This document shows, piece after piece, positions 35,977 to 45,684 of a DNA stretch of 64,000 bases. Where the stretch lies: contig NZ_BMPD01000003.1 of NCBI RefSeq assembly GCF_014647415.1, forward strand, positions 124,001-188,000, read 5' to 3'. The translations under genes were made by a program, and so were the position numbers. This DNA is from Haloarcula sebkhae (GTDB lineage Archaea; Halobacteriota; Halobacteria; Halobacteriales; Haloarculaceae). The notes below the pieces were generated by a model, which saw only the letters and a list, made by a program, of their open reading frames with translations, did not search any database and had not been told where the DNA came from. Every line of letters starts with the position of its first letter. The stretch's first letter is position 1.

Positions 35977-36675
35977 TCACTGTTTCTGGGTTTCCGGAAG
36001 CGGCGGCCACAGCGTTGCGACCGTTTCCTGAATGAGCTGGGTCTGTGCCCGGCTCAGTCGCTCGGAGAGCGACGACGCAGAGATGTCCAGTTCCTTTGCC
36101 ACGGCATCCAGTGATGCACGTCGCGGGATTTCGAAATGCCCCATTTCGTACGCCGTCCGTAGCGCTTCGAGTTGTCGGTCGGTGAGCCCGTTCCCGGGCG
36201 GCTTCGGCTCCGCATCCCGGGTCAGTCGCTCCAGGCTGAACTCAGCGTTCTGTTGCCAGAACGAGGAAAACTCGGTGAACGCCGTTCGGTCGGCGAACCA
36301 GCCCATTTGCTCCCACCCGTCAGCAGTCACGGTTATCTGTTCGATGATGGCGTCTGCCGTAGCAAGTGCTTCGAGTCCGTCCAGGTCGTCGATTTGGTCG
36401 CCGAGTTGCTCCTCGAAACTCAGTGCCGGCACTGCCTGATATCGTCGAGTGTCGCCGGCCGTCCCGATGCGCGTCCACTCCTGCACGTCGTAGGCGTTAG
36501 TGAGTGCCCGCTCGACAGCCTGCTTGGAACCGCCGGTCACGGTTACAATGAACAGCGGACGACGGCCGTGGTTGTACTGGAGGGAAAGGGTAATCGACGT
36601 CTCTGGGACCGTCTCTGCAACCGACACGAGCGGCAACGCATCGCAGTATATCTGAAACTCTGCAATGATCCCCAT
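35977..36675 (-). CDS. HTH_10 (bacterio-opsin activator-type) transcription regulator
   Basis: A 232-residue protein with an N-terminal alpha/beta ligand or partner domain (about 1-155) and a C-terminal HTH_10 domain: NGLTDRQLEALRTAYEMGHFEIPR followed by SLDAVAKELDISASSLSERLSRAQ. This HTH class is named after Bat but is widespread in haloarchaea. The PAS and GAF domains of Bat are absent. It is divergent from the alpha/beta hydrolase gene with a 132-bp spacer containing TTTTAAAGGGCCC, so the hydrolase is a candidate target. Confidence 0.84.
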   Translation of the reverse strand: MGIIAEFQIYCDALPLVSVAETVPETSITLSLQYNHGRRPLFIVTVTGGSKQAVERALTNAYDVQEWTRIGTAGDTRRYQAVPALSFEEQLGDQIDDLDGLEALATADAIIEQITVTADGWEQMGWFADRTAFTEFSSFWQQNAEFSLERLTRDAEPKPPGNGLTDRQLEALRTAYEMGHFEIPRRASLDAVAKELDISASSLSERLSRAQTQLIQETVATLWPPLPETQKQ

Positions 36676-36807
36676 ACGAACTCGCTCTACGTCGATGCTG
36701 AAGCGCCTGTCGGAACAGTGTGTCTGCCCCTGCTACACCCGCTCGTTTTAAAGGGCCCAATCACTGAGAGAACGGCTTAGCCCGACGGCGCGCGACCGTG
36801 TTGTTGT

Positions 36808-37599
36808 ATGCAGCCAACACAACCGACAGATGAGATTGAAGTCGAATTCGAGCGCTACAGTGACGGCCAGCCACTCGTTCTCTTACACGGTGGGATGGCC
36901 CCTACGGAGTACTGGGGACCGGTCGTACCGGCGTTCGAGGGATATGGCGCTGTCGTTCCCCAGCGGCCGGGGTTCGGCACCTGTCTCGACTCCGCCACGG
37001 AAACGAGCGCCGACGAGGTACTGGACCGCGAGGTCAGGTACGTTCAGGCGCTTGTCGACGCTGTCGACGGAGACCCTATCCTGTTTGGCCACTCCTACGG
37101 CGCACTCACCGCTATCGAGGCCGCGACGGCTACGTCGGTTGAGGCGGTCATCGCGTATGAACCGGCGGTGCTCCCCGGTGACTACCGGGCCGACGCCGAT
37201 CTCGCCGACCGAATGGCGTCGCTCATTCAGGACGGAAAGCGAGCGGAAGCAGTGAAACGCTACATCGAACAGGTTCTCCACCCCGACGGTATCGAGGACC
37301 TCGACGCCTGGCTTGCGGAGTGGCCCGTCTGGCCTGACTGTGTGGCCCTCGCCGAGGAGGTCGTCCGGATGAACCGCTCTGTCGAACAGTACCGGCTCCC
37401 GGATCGTCTCGATGTCGACGCGCCCACGCTCGTTCTCTCCGGAACCGACGGGCCGGATTTCCTCCGGCAGAGCGCGCGAAACGTGCACGACGCACTGCCA
37501 CGGAGCCGATTCGTCGAGTTCGACGGCGTCAGCCACAGCGGTCCCGGCGAGGCACCCGATCTGATCGCAGCGGAAGTCGACGCGTTCCTCGAAAAATAG
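36808..37599 (+). CDS. Alpha/beta hydrolase
   Basis: A 263-residue alpha/beta-hydrolase fold enzyme with oxyanion-hole strand VLLHGGM, nucleophile elbow GHSYGAL (Ser96), a late acid strand TLVLSGTDGPDFL and catalytic His in GVSHSGPGE. The substrate is unknown; relatives hydrolyse esters or lactones. It is divergent from the HTH_10 gene and convergent with argS. Confidence 0.87.
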   Translation: MQPTQPTDEIEVEFERYSDGQPLVLLHGGMAPTEYWGPVVPAFEGYGAVVPQRPGFGTCLDSATETSADEVLDREVRYVQALVDAVDGDPILFGHSYGALTAIEAATATSVEAVIAYEPAVLPGDYRADADLADRMASLIQDGKRAEAVKRYIEQVLHPDGIEDLDAWLAEWPVWPDCVALAEEVVRMNRSVEQYRLPDRLDVDAPTLVLSGTDGPDFLRQSARNVHDALPRSRFVEFDGVSHSGPGEAPDLIAAEVDAFLEK

Positions 37600-37664
37600 C
37601 TCGGTCAGCCGGACTGATTCGCCGCTTATCGCTTCTCACATCGGATATTCGACGTGGGCCGGAC

Positions 37665-39404
37665 CTACATCGAGGTCGGCGCTTCAACGCCCAGCGCGTC
37701 CAGCGCGTTCGCAATCGCCGTTCGGGTCCCGTCGACGAGCGCGAGCCGCGCGGCGCGGGTTTCTGGGTCGGCATCGAGTACCGGACACTCCCGGTAGAAG
37801 GCGTTGAACGTCTCGGCGAGGTCGCGGGTGTAGGTGGCGACGGTGTGGGGCGTCAGGTCGTCCGCGGCTGCCTCGATGACGGCGGGGAACCGAGCCAGTT
37901 CGCGAAGCAGATCGCGTTCTTCCGGCTCCGACAGCGGGTCGAGATCCGGCTCGTCGGGGATGTCGGTCTCCACGTCGCCCAGAATGCCACAGCACCGCGC
38001 GTGGACGTACTGCACGTAGGGCGCGGACTGGGCCTCGAAGTCCAGCGCACGGTCCCATTCGAAGGTGATGCCCTTGGTCGGCTGTTTCGAGACGATGTCG
38101 TAGCGCACCGCGCCGATACCGACCTGACGAGCGATCCGGTCGATGTCGTCCTCGTCGAGGTCGCCGCGGGTCCGGTCGTCGAGTCTCGACTCGACCTCTT
38201 CGCGTGCACGGTCAACGGCTTCATCGAGCAGGTCGTCAAGGTCGATACCGGTTCCCTCGCGCGTACTCATTCCGCCTTCCGGGAGGTTCACCCAGGAGTA
38301 AAACACCTGCCGGAGTTGGTCGGTATCGTTTTCGAGCAGTTCCAGCGCCGCCGAGAGCTGATCGGCCTGCAGCTTGTGGTCCTCGCCGAGCACCGTGACG
38401 GCGCGGTCGTAGGTGTCGAACTTCCACTCGTGGTGGGCCAGGTCCCGAGTGGTGTACAGCGAGGTCCCGTCGGAGCGCAGGAACACGAGGTTCTTTTCGA
38501 AGTCGGGCAGGTCAAGCTGCCAGGCGTCTTCCTCGTAGACGGCGCAATCGAGCGCTTTCAGGCGGTCGACCAGCTCGTCCGTGTCGCCGTTGCGCATGAA
38601 CTGCGTCTCCTTGACGAACTCGTCGAACTCCGCCGGGAGGCGACCGAGTGTGTTCTGCATCCCGCCCAGCACCGTATCCACTACCTCGGCGACGCGCTCG
38701 TAGGTCTCTTCGTTGCCCTCTTCGAGGCCCTGCAGAATCGACTGTATCTCGGTCTCTGCTTCCTCGACCTCCTCGGGGTCGCCGTCTTCGAGGACGGTGT
38801 TGCCCTTGCGGTAGTACCGGACCATCTCGTACTCCGGGGACTCCCGTTCGGGTTCGGGCAGGTCGTCTTCATCGAAGGTCTCGTAGGCCCAGGTGAACAC
38901 CGCGATCTGCCGGCCTGCGTCGTTGACGTAGTAGTGGCGGTCGACGTCGTAACCAGCGTAGTCGAGGACGCGAGCGACGGCATCGCCGATGATAGGGTTG
39001 CGCGCTCGCCCGACGTGGACCGGGCCGGTCGGATTCGCGGACGTGTGCTCGACGACGACGCTGGTGTCGCGGTCGGGAAGCCGCCCGAACTCGCTCTCTG
39101 TGACCGACTGCAGAGTTTCAGCGAAGTACGCTTCACTCGGAAGGAAATTGACGTACGGCCCCTGTGTCGTCACGTCGCTGACGTAGGTGGGGTCGTCGGC
39201 GTCGATCGCGTCGGCGATGTCGCCGGCGACGTTTGGCGGCGCAGTACCGACCTCGCCGGCCAGCCGGAAGGCGACGCTCGATGCTAATACGGCGTCAACG
39301 TCCTCCGGGGGTTCCTCGATACCGAGGTCCTCGGCCGGCAGGTCGAGGGTTGTGAGTGCGTCGGCGAGAGCGTCCTCGACCTCCGCACGGAGCTGCAGGA
39401 ACAT
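37665..39404 (-). CDS. argS: Arginyl-tRNA synthetase
   Basis: A 579-residue class I synthetase. It has an N-terminal tRNA-binding Add1 domain, the HIGH-box equivalent HVGRARNP after TSANPTGP, and a KMSKS-equivalent [21 protein letters not shown] anticodon-binding domain ends at the C-terminus ([19 protein letters not shown]). It charges tRNA-Arg. Length and motif order are normal. Confidence 0.96.
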   Translation of the reverse strand: MFLQLRAEVEDALADALTTLDLPAEDLGIEEPPEDVDAVLASSVAFRLAGEVGTAPPNVAGDIADAIDADDPTYVSDVTTQGPYVNFLPSEAYFAETLQSVTESEFGRLPDRDTSVVVEHTSANPTGPVHVGRARNPIIGDAVARVLDYAGYDVDRHYYVNDAGRQIAVFTWAYETFDEDDLPEPERESPEYEMVRYYRKGNTVLEDGDPEEVEEAETEIQSILQGLEEGNEETYERVAEVVDTVLGGMQNTLGRLPAEFDEFVKETQFMRNGDTDELVDRLKALDCAVYEEDAWQLDLPDFEKNLVFLRSDGTSLYTTRDLAHHEWKFDTYDRAVTVLGEDHKLQADQLSAALELLENDTDQLRQVFYSWVNLPEGGMSTREGTGIDLDDLLDEAVDRAREEVESRLDDRTRGDLDEDDIDRIARQVGIGAVRYDIVSKQPTKGITFEWDRALDFEAQSAPYVQYVHARCCGILGDVETDIPDEPDLDPLSEPEERDLLRELARFPAVIEAAADDLTPHTVATYTRDLAETFNAFYRECPVLDADPETRAARLALVDGTRTAIANALDALGVEAPTSM

Positions 39405-39538
39405 ACGCCCGGCTTTCGCGGCGGGGAGTAAATGGGTAACGAAACCCCGACCGTGTTAGACGGGCTGGTAGACTTCGAATCCACAGCAACCGCCAATAGT
39501 CAGCCGAGCGTCGAGAGAAACAGGGACAGCCGCCCGTC

Positions 39539-41305
39539 TCAGGTCAGGAGCCGCGGACCGAACACCATCAACAGGAGGCCGCTGATCATCGACACTGTGA
39601 TTGCTATCGAGACGGCCGTCGTCACTCGCCGCCCATCAGAGACGGGCAGCCGCGAGACGAACGATTCGGTTGATGCCCGCAGGATGTGGCCGCCATCGAG
39701 CGGGAACGTCGGGATGAGGTTGAACTGGCCGATGACGAGGTTGATCCAGCCGGTCCAGAAGAGGACGTTCGCGAGCAGGAACACCGGTGTCGTCCCGAGC
39801 GCCCCGAGCGGGCCCTGAACGGTGTAGAAGTTCGTCGCGATTCCGGTAAAGCCGGCGAAGTTGTAGCCGAAGCCGCCAGCGACGCCGATGAACGGAAGCA
39901 AGAGCGTGCTGAAGATCCGCTGGGCGAACGAGAACTCGGAGACTGACGTGGGTGTGTCCGGGGAACCGCCGATGAATTCGAGGAACGCCGCCGCGGGGTA
40001 GGCGTCGATGCCGAAGTCACTGACCTGAATACCGCTGATCCCCTGCTGGATACTGACACCGATGATGCCGTTGTCGACCTGTTCGCTCTCGGCCATCGTT
40101 ACCTCATACGTCTCGCGTTCACCGTCGACGTAGCCGGTGATCGTCACCTGATCACCGGGTTCGCCGCCCTCAAGGGCCTGCATCAGCGCCGCCCCGCTGT
40201 GTGTTCGTTCCCCGTTGACCGCGGTGATAATCATGCCTTCGCCGCTTGGCGCTCCTTCTCCGGCCAGCGGGCCGTCTTCAGCGACCAGCACGTACGCACC
40301 GAGCGGGGTCGTGACCGTCTCCCCGGACTCAGTTTCGACCGTTGCGACGGGATGGTTTCGAGCCGCCTGTTCGAACTCACTGCGGGTCGCTACTGCGGTC
40401 CCGTTGACAGCGACGATCGTCTCACCAGTCCCGAGTGGCGCGCTCTGGAGGGCCGCAGAGACGACGACAGACCGCTCAACGCTGACGGTTTCGGCGTCTT
40501 TGCGGGCCACTTCGACAGTCTGTGCGCCGCTTTCAGCGAGCACCGATTCGAGTTCCTGCTGGTTCTCGACCGACTGGCCGTTGACCGCCGTAATGACGTC
40601 ACCCGACTCGATACCCGCATCGGCGGCGGGGGTTCCGTTGATCGGACTTCCGACCGGCACGCCGTCGACGACGGCGACAGCACCGGCGACCGGTCCGAAC
40701 AGCAACAGAAGCGTGATGATCGCGAGCGCAAAGTTGTTGGTCACACCGGCCGTGTACATCCGAGTCTGCGAGCCGCGGTCGGTGCGGAGGAGTTCGTCTT
40801 CGTCGGGTTCGACGAACGCCCCGATCGGGATAATCGCCAGCAGGGCAAGCCCCATCGACTCGATGTCGATGTCCTCGACGCGACAGAACAGTCCGTGGCC
40901 ACCCTCGTGGACGACGAGGCCAAGCAACAACCCGAGCACGATTTCCGGTGCGACTGACAGCGGGAGGAAGTCGTTCACGCCGGGAATCGCCAGCGCGTTC
41001 CGCGGTTCGTTCAGTGCGGATGGCTGTGGGTTGACGAGCGCCTGATAGGCTCCGAGCGCAACGAGGAGGAACGAGCCGACCATCACGACGAGTCCGAACC
41101 CGACGCCGAGGTTCCCCCAGGCGCGCCAGAACCGCTTTGGCCGTGCAAGCCAGTCGAGGACTGCCTTGCCCTTCTGTGTGTGAATTGTCGTAATCGGGCC
41201 GCTAAAACGAATATATTCGGGGACAACGCCGCGGGTCCGTAGCGCCATCGCGAGGAGGGTGTAGGCGACAAGGCCCGCGAGGACCCACGTCAGCGTACTC
41301 ACCAT
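39539..41305 (-). CDS. Site-2-protease family membrane metalloprotease with PDZ domains
   Basis: A 588-residue polytopic M50 peptidase. Zinc-site HEGGH lies at 133-137 in LVVHEGGHGLF, and the third ligand is in FPLDGGHILRA near the C-terminus. Between them lie two or more PDZ-like modules (AGIESGDVITAVNGQSV, GTGETIVAVNGTAV, PSGEGMIITAVNGERT). It should cut membrane-embedded substrates such as anti-regulators. PDZ domains may gate access. No substrate is evident nearby. Confidence 0.9.
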   Translation of the reverse strand: MVSTLTWVLAGLVAYTLLAMALRTRGVVPEYIRFSGPITTIHTQKGKAVLDWLARPKRFWRAWGNLGVGFGLVVMVGSFLLVALGAYQALVNPQPSALNEPRNALAIPGVNDFLPLSVAPEIVLGLLLGLVVHEGGHGLFCRVEDIDIESMGLALLAIIPIGAFVEPDEDELLRTDRGSQTRMYTAGVTNNFALAIITLLLLFGPVAGAVAVVDGVPVGSPINGTPAADAGIESGDVITAVNGQSVENQQELESVLAESGAQTVEVARKDAETVSVERSVVVSAALQSAPLGTGETIVAVNGTAVATRSEFEQAARNHPVATVETESGETVTTPLGAYVLVAEDGPLAGEGAPSGEGMIITAVNGERTHSGAALMQALEGGEPGDQVTITGYVDGERETYEVTMAESEQVDNGIIGVSIQQGISGIQVSDFGIDAYPAAAFLEFIGGSPDTPTSVSEFSFAQRIFSTLLLPFIGVAGGFGYNFAGFTGIATNFYTVQGPLGALGTTPVFLLANVLFWTGWINLVIGQFNLIPTFPLDGGHILRASTESFVSRLPVSDGRRVTTAVSIAITVSMISGLLLMVFGPRLLT

Positions 41306-41408
41306 TTGTCAGAAAATAGGTTTAGCCAAGCAAGAGGGTTTGGTTTGGGACACACTGCTGGCACATAGCGGCCAACGGTCAAGTGACTCTGTGGTAAACA
41401 ACCACACA

Positions 41409-42305
41409 ATGTACGACCACGTGCTCATTCCCGTCGACGGGAGCGACGAATCCACGGCAGCCACACGGCGTGGCCTTGCACTGGCCAGGGACTTCGACGC
41501 GACTGCCGAGGTGGTTCACGTCGTTGACCAGCGAGCACGCAGGCTCACGCGAACGGACCGCGAGAGCGGGCGTCTCCGGGAACACGGCGAGTCGGTCCTC
41601 ACGGAGATCGAATCGCTCGCCGCTGACGCCGGCCAGCCCGTCACGACGGAACTGCTTGAGGGAAAACCGAGTGTGCAGATTGACGAGTACGCTCGCGAAA
41701 CCGACGCAGGGGTCATTGTCCTCGGCCGACAGGGAATGACCGGTCTCGGGAAGCGACTCCTCGGTGGTGTCACCGAACAGATCTTGCACCGAACTGCGGT
41801 GCCTGTACTCGTCGTTTCCGACGGGACACAGGTGGAAAGGGATGAGTTCGATTACTCGCAGATACTCCTCCCGACTGACGGCAGCGCGAACGCCGAAACG
41901 GCGACGCGACACGGCGCGGCGGTAGCAGACCGGTGCGATGCGACAGTCCACGTCCTCAATGTCGTCGATATCCAGGCCGCCGGCGGCGCGTTCAACGCTG
42001 GTGGCCTGAACGAGGTGTTCATCGAACGACTGGAAGACAACGGACGTGACGCCGTCGCAGCAACCGCCGACGAACTCGGACAGATATCTCCGGACGTATC
42101 AGTCCAAACTGCTGTGGAACAGACGACCTCGCTCGATGGCGTCGCCGCCGGCATTCAAGAGTACGTCTCCGATAACGACATCGACCTCGTCGTGATGGCG
42201 TCACACGGCCGTTCGAACCTGAAACGTCAGATACTCGGCAGTGTCACATCGCAATTGCTCCGAACTGTCGATATCCCCGTGCTAGTGACGCCCCGCTCGA
42301 CCTGA
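41409..42305 (+). CDS. Tandem-domain universal stress protein (UspA family)
   Basis: A 298-residue protein with two Usp domains. Domain 1 (YDHVLIPVDGSDES to VPVLVVSDG) carries GRQGMTGLGKRLLGGVTEQI, and domain 2 (YSQILLPTDGSANAET to IPVLVTPRS) carries SHGRSNLKRQILGSVTSQL. Domain 1 has a glycine in place of the usual Ser/Thr in its GS/T step, while domain 2 keeps GS, so only one site may bind ATP normally. The ATG at 41409 starts the first strand. Confidence 0.88.
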   Translation: MYDHVLIPVDGSDESTAATRRGLALARDFDATAEVVHVVDQRARRLTRTDRESGRLREHGESVLTEIESLAADAGQPVTTELLEGKPSVQIDEYARETDAGVIVLGRQGMTGLGKRLLGGVTEQILHRTAVPVLVVSDGTQVERDEFDYSQILLPTDGSANAETATRHGAAVADRCDATVHVLNVVDIQAAGGAFNAGGLNEVFIERLEDNGRDAVAATADELGQISPDVSVQTAVEQTTSLDGVAAGIQEYVSDNDIDLVVMASHGRSNLKRQILGSVTSQLLRTVDIPVLVTPRST

Positions 42306-42367
42306 GCGGGTGGACAAACCATCCGTTCTATGTATCGTGCGAACGTATCACAACACGGTGCCGGACA

Positions 42368-42544
42368 ATGCCAGAAACCTGCGGGATCTGTGGCGAGACG
42401 GTCCCGTTCGACGCTACCGTCCACGCGATGTTTCACACGCACAGCGAGACGGGCGTCATTGACGTGTACGTCTGTCAGGACTGCTACGACGAGCGGCTCG
42501 GACCGATGTTCGAGCAGGCCGACACGCAGGAACAGTCGCCCTGA
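42368..42544 (+). CDS. 58-residue zinc-ribbon protein
   Basis: A short gene reading PETCGICGETVPFDATVHAM, with CGIC near the start and CQDC at about residues 36-39, four cysteines arranged as a treble-clef or zinc-ribbon. Histidines (VHAMFHTHSE) lie between. The acidic tail ends EQSP. It begins 62 nt after the double UspA gene on the same strand. Codon use is like its neighbours. Such micro-proteins are frequent in haloarchaea, and the function is unknown. Confidence 0.75.
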   Translation: MPETCGICGETVPFDATVHAMFHTHSETGVIDVYVCQDCYDERLGPMFEQADTQEQSP

Positions 42545-42596
42545 ACGCGCCCCTTCGATGGGGTGGTACAGTCTGGTAAGACCTGCTTACCCAGGC

Positions 42597-44234
42597 TCAC
42601 TCGTTCCGACGGAACCGCTCCACAACGAACTCCTGATCCAGCTTCGCGATGAACGTCCCGAGCTGTGGACCTTCGGTATCGTCGAACAGCAGCCGGTAGC
42701 CGGCCGAGAAGAACTCGCTGATGTCGATGTCGTTTCGCTTTGCCGTCTCGTATATTTCAGACTGAATCGCCTCGCCGTCGTGGCCTTCGGCGATGAAATC
42801 GGCCAGCTCGTCCAGCGCGGCCGCCGTCGCGTCGTCGAAGGACACGTCGGGCATCTCCGCTCGCTTGAGTTCGTAGTTGAACTCGTTGTTCGTCAGGCTG
42901 GCCCACTCTTGAGCACGCTCGACGCGAGCGAGCGCCTGTTCGACGGCCCACTCTGGTGCATCGTCCGGGATGTGCCCCTCTTTCCGGGCGATCTGCTCCC
43001 GCTGTTCCGGGTCGTCAGTCATCCCGAGCACGGCTGCGAACGTGTAGGGGATCCGAACCCGCTGTTCGCGCGGTTCGTCTACGACCATCGGGTAGGCCCG
43101 CTCGGCGAGTTCCACTTCGTCCTCGCTCCCGTCCGCCTCATCGAAGTAGCGCCGCTCGAACCGATCGAACTCGTCGACGAGCTGGTCGACGTTCTCGACG
43201 GAGAAGTCCCGCTGTTTCCGCGGGTCTTTCACGAAGAAGTACTTGAACACCTCCGGTTCGAGGATGTCGAGCACCTCGTCGACGGTGATGACGTTGCCCG
43301 ACGACGAGGAGAGCGGCTCGCCGTCGAGCGTGAACCACTCGTACACCATCGGGACCGGCGGCTGGATGTCCAGCACGTTCTCGGCGACATCTTCGCCCGA
43401 TGGCCAGGAGCCCTCGGCGTGGTCCTTGCCAAAGGGCTCGAAGTCGACACCCAGAATCTCCCACTGGCCGGGCCATTCGAACCGCCACGGGAGCTTCCCA
43501 TCCCGGAGCGTCGCCGTCCCCTCGTGACCACAGCCCTCGATAGTCTGGTCGCCGGCTTCGACGTCTTCACAGACGTATTCGACTTCGCCGGCGTCGAGGT
43601 CGACCGCGGTGACGCCTTCGGTTATTTTCCCGCACTCTGCACACTGTGGCAGGAACGGGACGTAGTCGTCGTCGACCTTGTTCTGGTACTCCGAGAGCAC
43701 GTCACGGGCTCGGTCAGCACGTTCGAGCACGCGGCGCGTGACTGCTTCGAACTCGCCGTCGGCGTACAGCTCGGTGTTCGAGACGAACTCCACGTCGACG
43801 CCGACCAGTTCGGCGCTTTTCCGGAGAAGGGTCGTGAAGTGAGCGCCGTAGGAGTCACAGCAACCGAAAGGGTCTGGAATGTCCGTGTAGGGCTTCCCGA
43901 GGTTCCGCCCGAGTGCGCCGGCGTCGACTTCGCCGAGACCGACGACGTTCCAGTCGAGGTCGGCGAGCTGGCGGGGGACCGCCCTGAGACGGTCCTTGTC
44001 GTCGGCGGTGAACACCTGCCGAACCTCGTGACCGCGGTCACGCAGGGCCTCAGCGACGTAGTAGCCCCGCATAATCTCGTTGAAGTGGCCGATGTGGGGG
44101 ACGCCCGACGGGGAGACGCCGCCCTTGATGACGATCGGCTCGTCGGGGTCCCGTTCCTCGATGGCGTCGGCGACGGAGTCAGCCCAGAACGCCCGGGAAC
44201 CGCCGCGGCCGACCTCGTAGGGGTCTTCCGCCAT
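42597..44234 (-). CDS. lysS: Class I lysyl-tRNA synthetase
   Basis: A 545-residue class I LysRS of the archaeal type, with HIGH at 47-50 in SGVPHIGHFNE. A zinc-site region (CAECGKITEG) and the KMSKS-equivalent LSSSSGNVI, which lacks the usual second lysine, follow. The C-terminal part is the helical anticodon-binding domain. It attaches lysine to tRNA-Lys. It is directly downstream of pyrH (adjacent stop/start). Confidence 0.95.
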   Translation of the reverse strand: MAEDPYEVGRGGSRAFWADSVADAIEERDPDEPIVIKGGVSPSGVPHIGHFNEIMRGYYVAEALRDRGHEVRQVFTADDKDRLRAVPRQLADLDWNVVGLGEVDAGALGRNLGKPYTDIPDPFGCCDSYGAHFTTLLRKSAELVGVDVEFVSNTELYADGEFEAVTRRVLERADRARDVLSEYQNKVDDDYVPFLPQCAECGKITEGVTAVDLDAGEVEYVCEDVEAGDQTIEGCGHEGTATLRDGKLPWRFEWPGQWEILGVDFEPFGKDHAEGSWPSGEDVAENVLDIQPPVPMVYEWFTLDGEPLSSSSGNVITVDEVLDILEPEVFKYFFVKDPRKQRDFSVENVDQLVDEFDRFERRYFDEADGSEDEVELAERAYPMVVDEPREQRVRIPYTFAAVLGMTDDPEQREQIARKEGHIPDDAPEWAVEQALARVERAQEWASLTNNEFNYELKRAEMPDVSFDDATAAALDELADFIAEGHDGEAIQSEIYETAKRNDIDISEFFSAGYRLLFDDTEGPQLGTFIAKLDQEFVVERFRRNE

Positions 44235-44921
44235 CTATGCCTCCGGGAGAATCTCGGACCCTTCGTACTCGCCGTCTTCGACCGCGCGCACGACGCGTTC
44301 GGGGTCAGTGCCGTCGAGCACTATTGTCCGGATGCCGGACCGCTGGATGATTTTCGCCGCCAGCAGGTCGACCGGTGCGCTGCTGCCGGCATCCATCTCG
44401 ATATCGGCAATCACATCGACGAGCTCGCTCGCGCCGAGTTCGTCGAACCGCGTCGCGTCGTCGTCCTCGTTCGGGTCAGCATCGTAGACGCCCGGAACGG
44501 ATGTCGCGTAGACGAGCAGATCAGCGCCGACGTACTCCGCGAAAGCGGCCGCCACGGCATCGGTGGTCTGTGCGGCGACGATGCCCCCGAGTACGGGGAT
44601 ATCTCCGCGACGGATGGCTTCCCGGCCCTCGTCGTAGCTCTCCGCGGGCGTCGGCGCGGCGCGGTCGTCTAGAGCAGCGATGAGTAGCCGGCCGTTCAGC
44701 CGCGTGACGGCGATGCCGAGCTGGTCGAGTTCGATCTCGTTCGCGCCGAGATCGCGGGCGCTGCCGATGTAGTCACGTGCGGTCGGGCCACCGCCGACGA
44801 CGGTCCCGAGCGTGTGCCCCTGTGCATCGAGCGACTGGATGGCGTCGGCGTAGTCTGCAACCCGGTCCGCATCGAGATCCGGGGCCAGTACGCTTCCGCC
44901 AATGGAGACGACGACTTTCAT
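44235..44921 (-). CDS. pyrH: Uridylate (UMP) kinase
   Basis: A 228-residue amino-acid-kinase-fold enzyme of the archaeal PyrH type. It starts KVVVSIGGSVLAPDLDADR and has VVGGGPTARDYIGSA, GGIVAAQTTDAVAAAFAE and a C-terminal nucleotide strand SGIRTIVLDGTDPERV. It phosphorylates UMP to UDP. The ATG at 44921 fits the family start. It is the first gene of a pair with lysS. Confidence 0.93.
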   Translation of the reverse strand: MKVVVSIGGSVLAPDLDADRVADYADAIQSLDAQGHTLGTVVGGGPTARDYIGSARDLGANEIELDQLGIAVTRLNGRLLIAALDDRAAPTPAESYDEGREAIRRGDIPVLGGIVAAQTTDAVAAAFAEYVGADLLVYATSVPGVYDADPNEDDDATRFDELGASELVDVIADIEMDAGSSAPVDLLAAKIIQRSGIRTIVLDGTDPERVVRAVEDGEYEGSEILPEA

Positions 44922-45340
44922 TAGCCCGCCGTAACCGCGATGCACTCTTAAGGGTTGTCAAGCCCACTGACTCCCGTCTCTATACTCGGTCCCTTCTGGT
45001 CCCCACAGCGACTGCTGTCGGCCGCACACCGGTAGGAATCTCCGTATGACGTGTGCCCGACGTGCTGACGCACGTCTGACAGACCTGCTGTGCTACCAGT
45101 GAATAATGCTGTTTGTTGGGGACACAAAGGGTGATATCTCTCTTTCACAGACCGTTCAAACCACCACGAGACTAGACCCAATTCATCGGCTTAGAGGCCT
45201 TTGTAAAACGTCTAAAAGAATATGGAACGGTCGTAAAAAATGCGTTTTAGCTCGATTTGTCCTGAAAGTGACCGAAGTGGCCTGAAGGTTCCCCCCTTTA
45301 TATACTCCCGGCGGGGTTACGAAGAAGTGAGGTGACAAAG
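44922..45340. other. 419-bp intergenic region upstream of the DUF7123-like gene
   Basis: It holds a small perfect hairpin (ACGTGC-TGAC-GCACGT, 45060-45075), an AT-rich patch (about 45203-45250) with repeated TAAAA motifs, and the promoter at 45297-45304. No conserved protein frame is seen on either strand. It is long for this genome and could hide a small RNA, but there is no positive evidence. Confidence 0.5.
45297..45304 (+). promoter_or_regulatory. TATA box of the DUF7123-like gene, followed by a strong Shine-Dalgarno
   Basis: TTTATATA preceded by a C6 run. The predicted start is near 45328-45330. GAGGTGA at 45329-45335 lies 5 nt before the ATG at 45341. If the start prediction holds, the Shine-Dalgarno sits at the extreme 5' end of the message, a tight arrangement. 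Confidence 0.55.
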
Positions 45341-45589
45341 ATGAGCGCTACTGCAACGCCCTCCGGCGAGGAAGAGCCCTCCAAAGAAGAGCGACTGAAG
45401 TCGTTCCTCGCAGAGAAGGCAAGTGACGGCGAGATGTATTTCAAGAGCAAGTTCATCGCTGACGAAGTCGGTCTCTCCCCGAAAGAGATCGGTGCCCTGA
45501 TGGTCAAGCTCAAGGACAGCGCGTCCGAGATCAACGTCGAAAAGTGGTCGTACACGAGCGCGACCACTTGGCGTATCGAACCGGCGTAG
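45341..45589 (+). CDS. Small conserved haloarchaeal protein (DUF7123-like, winged-helix character)
   Basis: An 82-residue protein. After an acidic head comes RLKSFLAEKASDGEMYFKSK, then FIADEVGLSPKEIGALMVKLKD, and a beta end VEKWSYTSATTWRIEPA, a pattern like a minimal winged helix. The ATG at 45341 is supported by a consensus Shine-Dalgarno. The strong promoter and ribosome site suggest high expression. The family name is from memory. Confidence 0.72.
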   Translation: MSATATPSGEEEPSKEERLKSFLAEKASDGEMYFKSKFIADEVGLSPKEIGALMVKLKDSASEINVEKWSYTSATTWRIEPA

Positions 45590-45684
45590 GCGACTGGTCC
45601 CCGTGTACAGTTTTCGGACGGAGTACCTGCTACCTATGTGATCGTTCGCGGAGTATTTGTGCCCGCATCGTTTACAAATAGTCG

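Noticed and set aside
35977..36675. HTH_10 gene as the opsin activator (Bat) for the nearby rhodopsin
   Set aside because: Only the HTH class is shared. The PAS/GAF sensor domains of Bat are absent, it is 4 kb away with unrelated genes between, and it is divergent from a hydrolase, a likelier target.
44948..45181. 77-residue minus-strand frame in the pyrH/DUF7123 spacer
   Set aside because: Cysteine- and serine-rich translation with no acidic bias or family resemblance, and no ribosome site.
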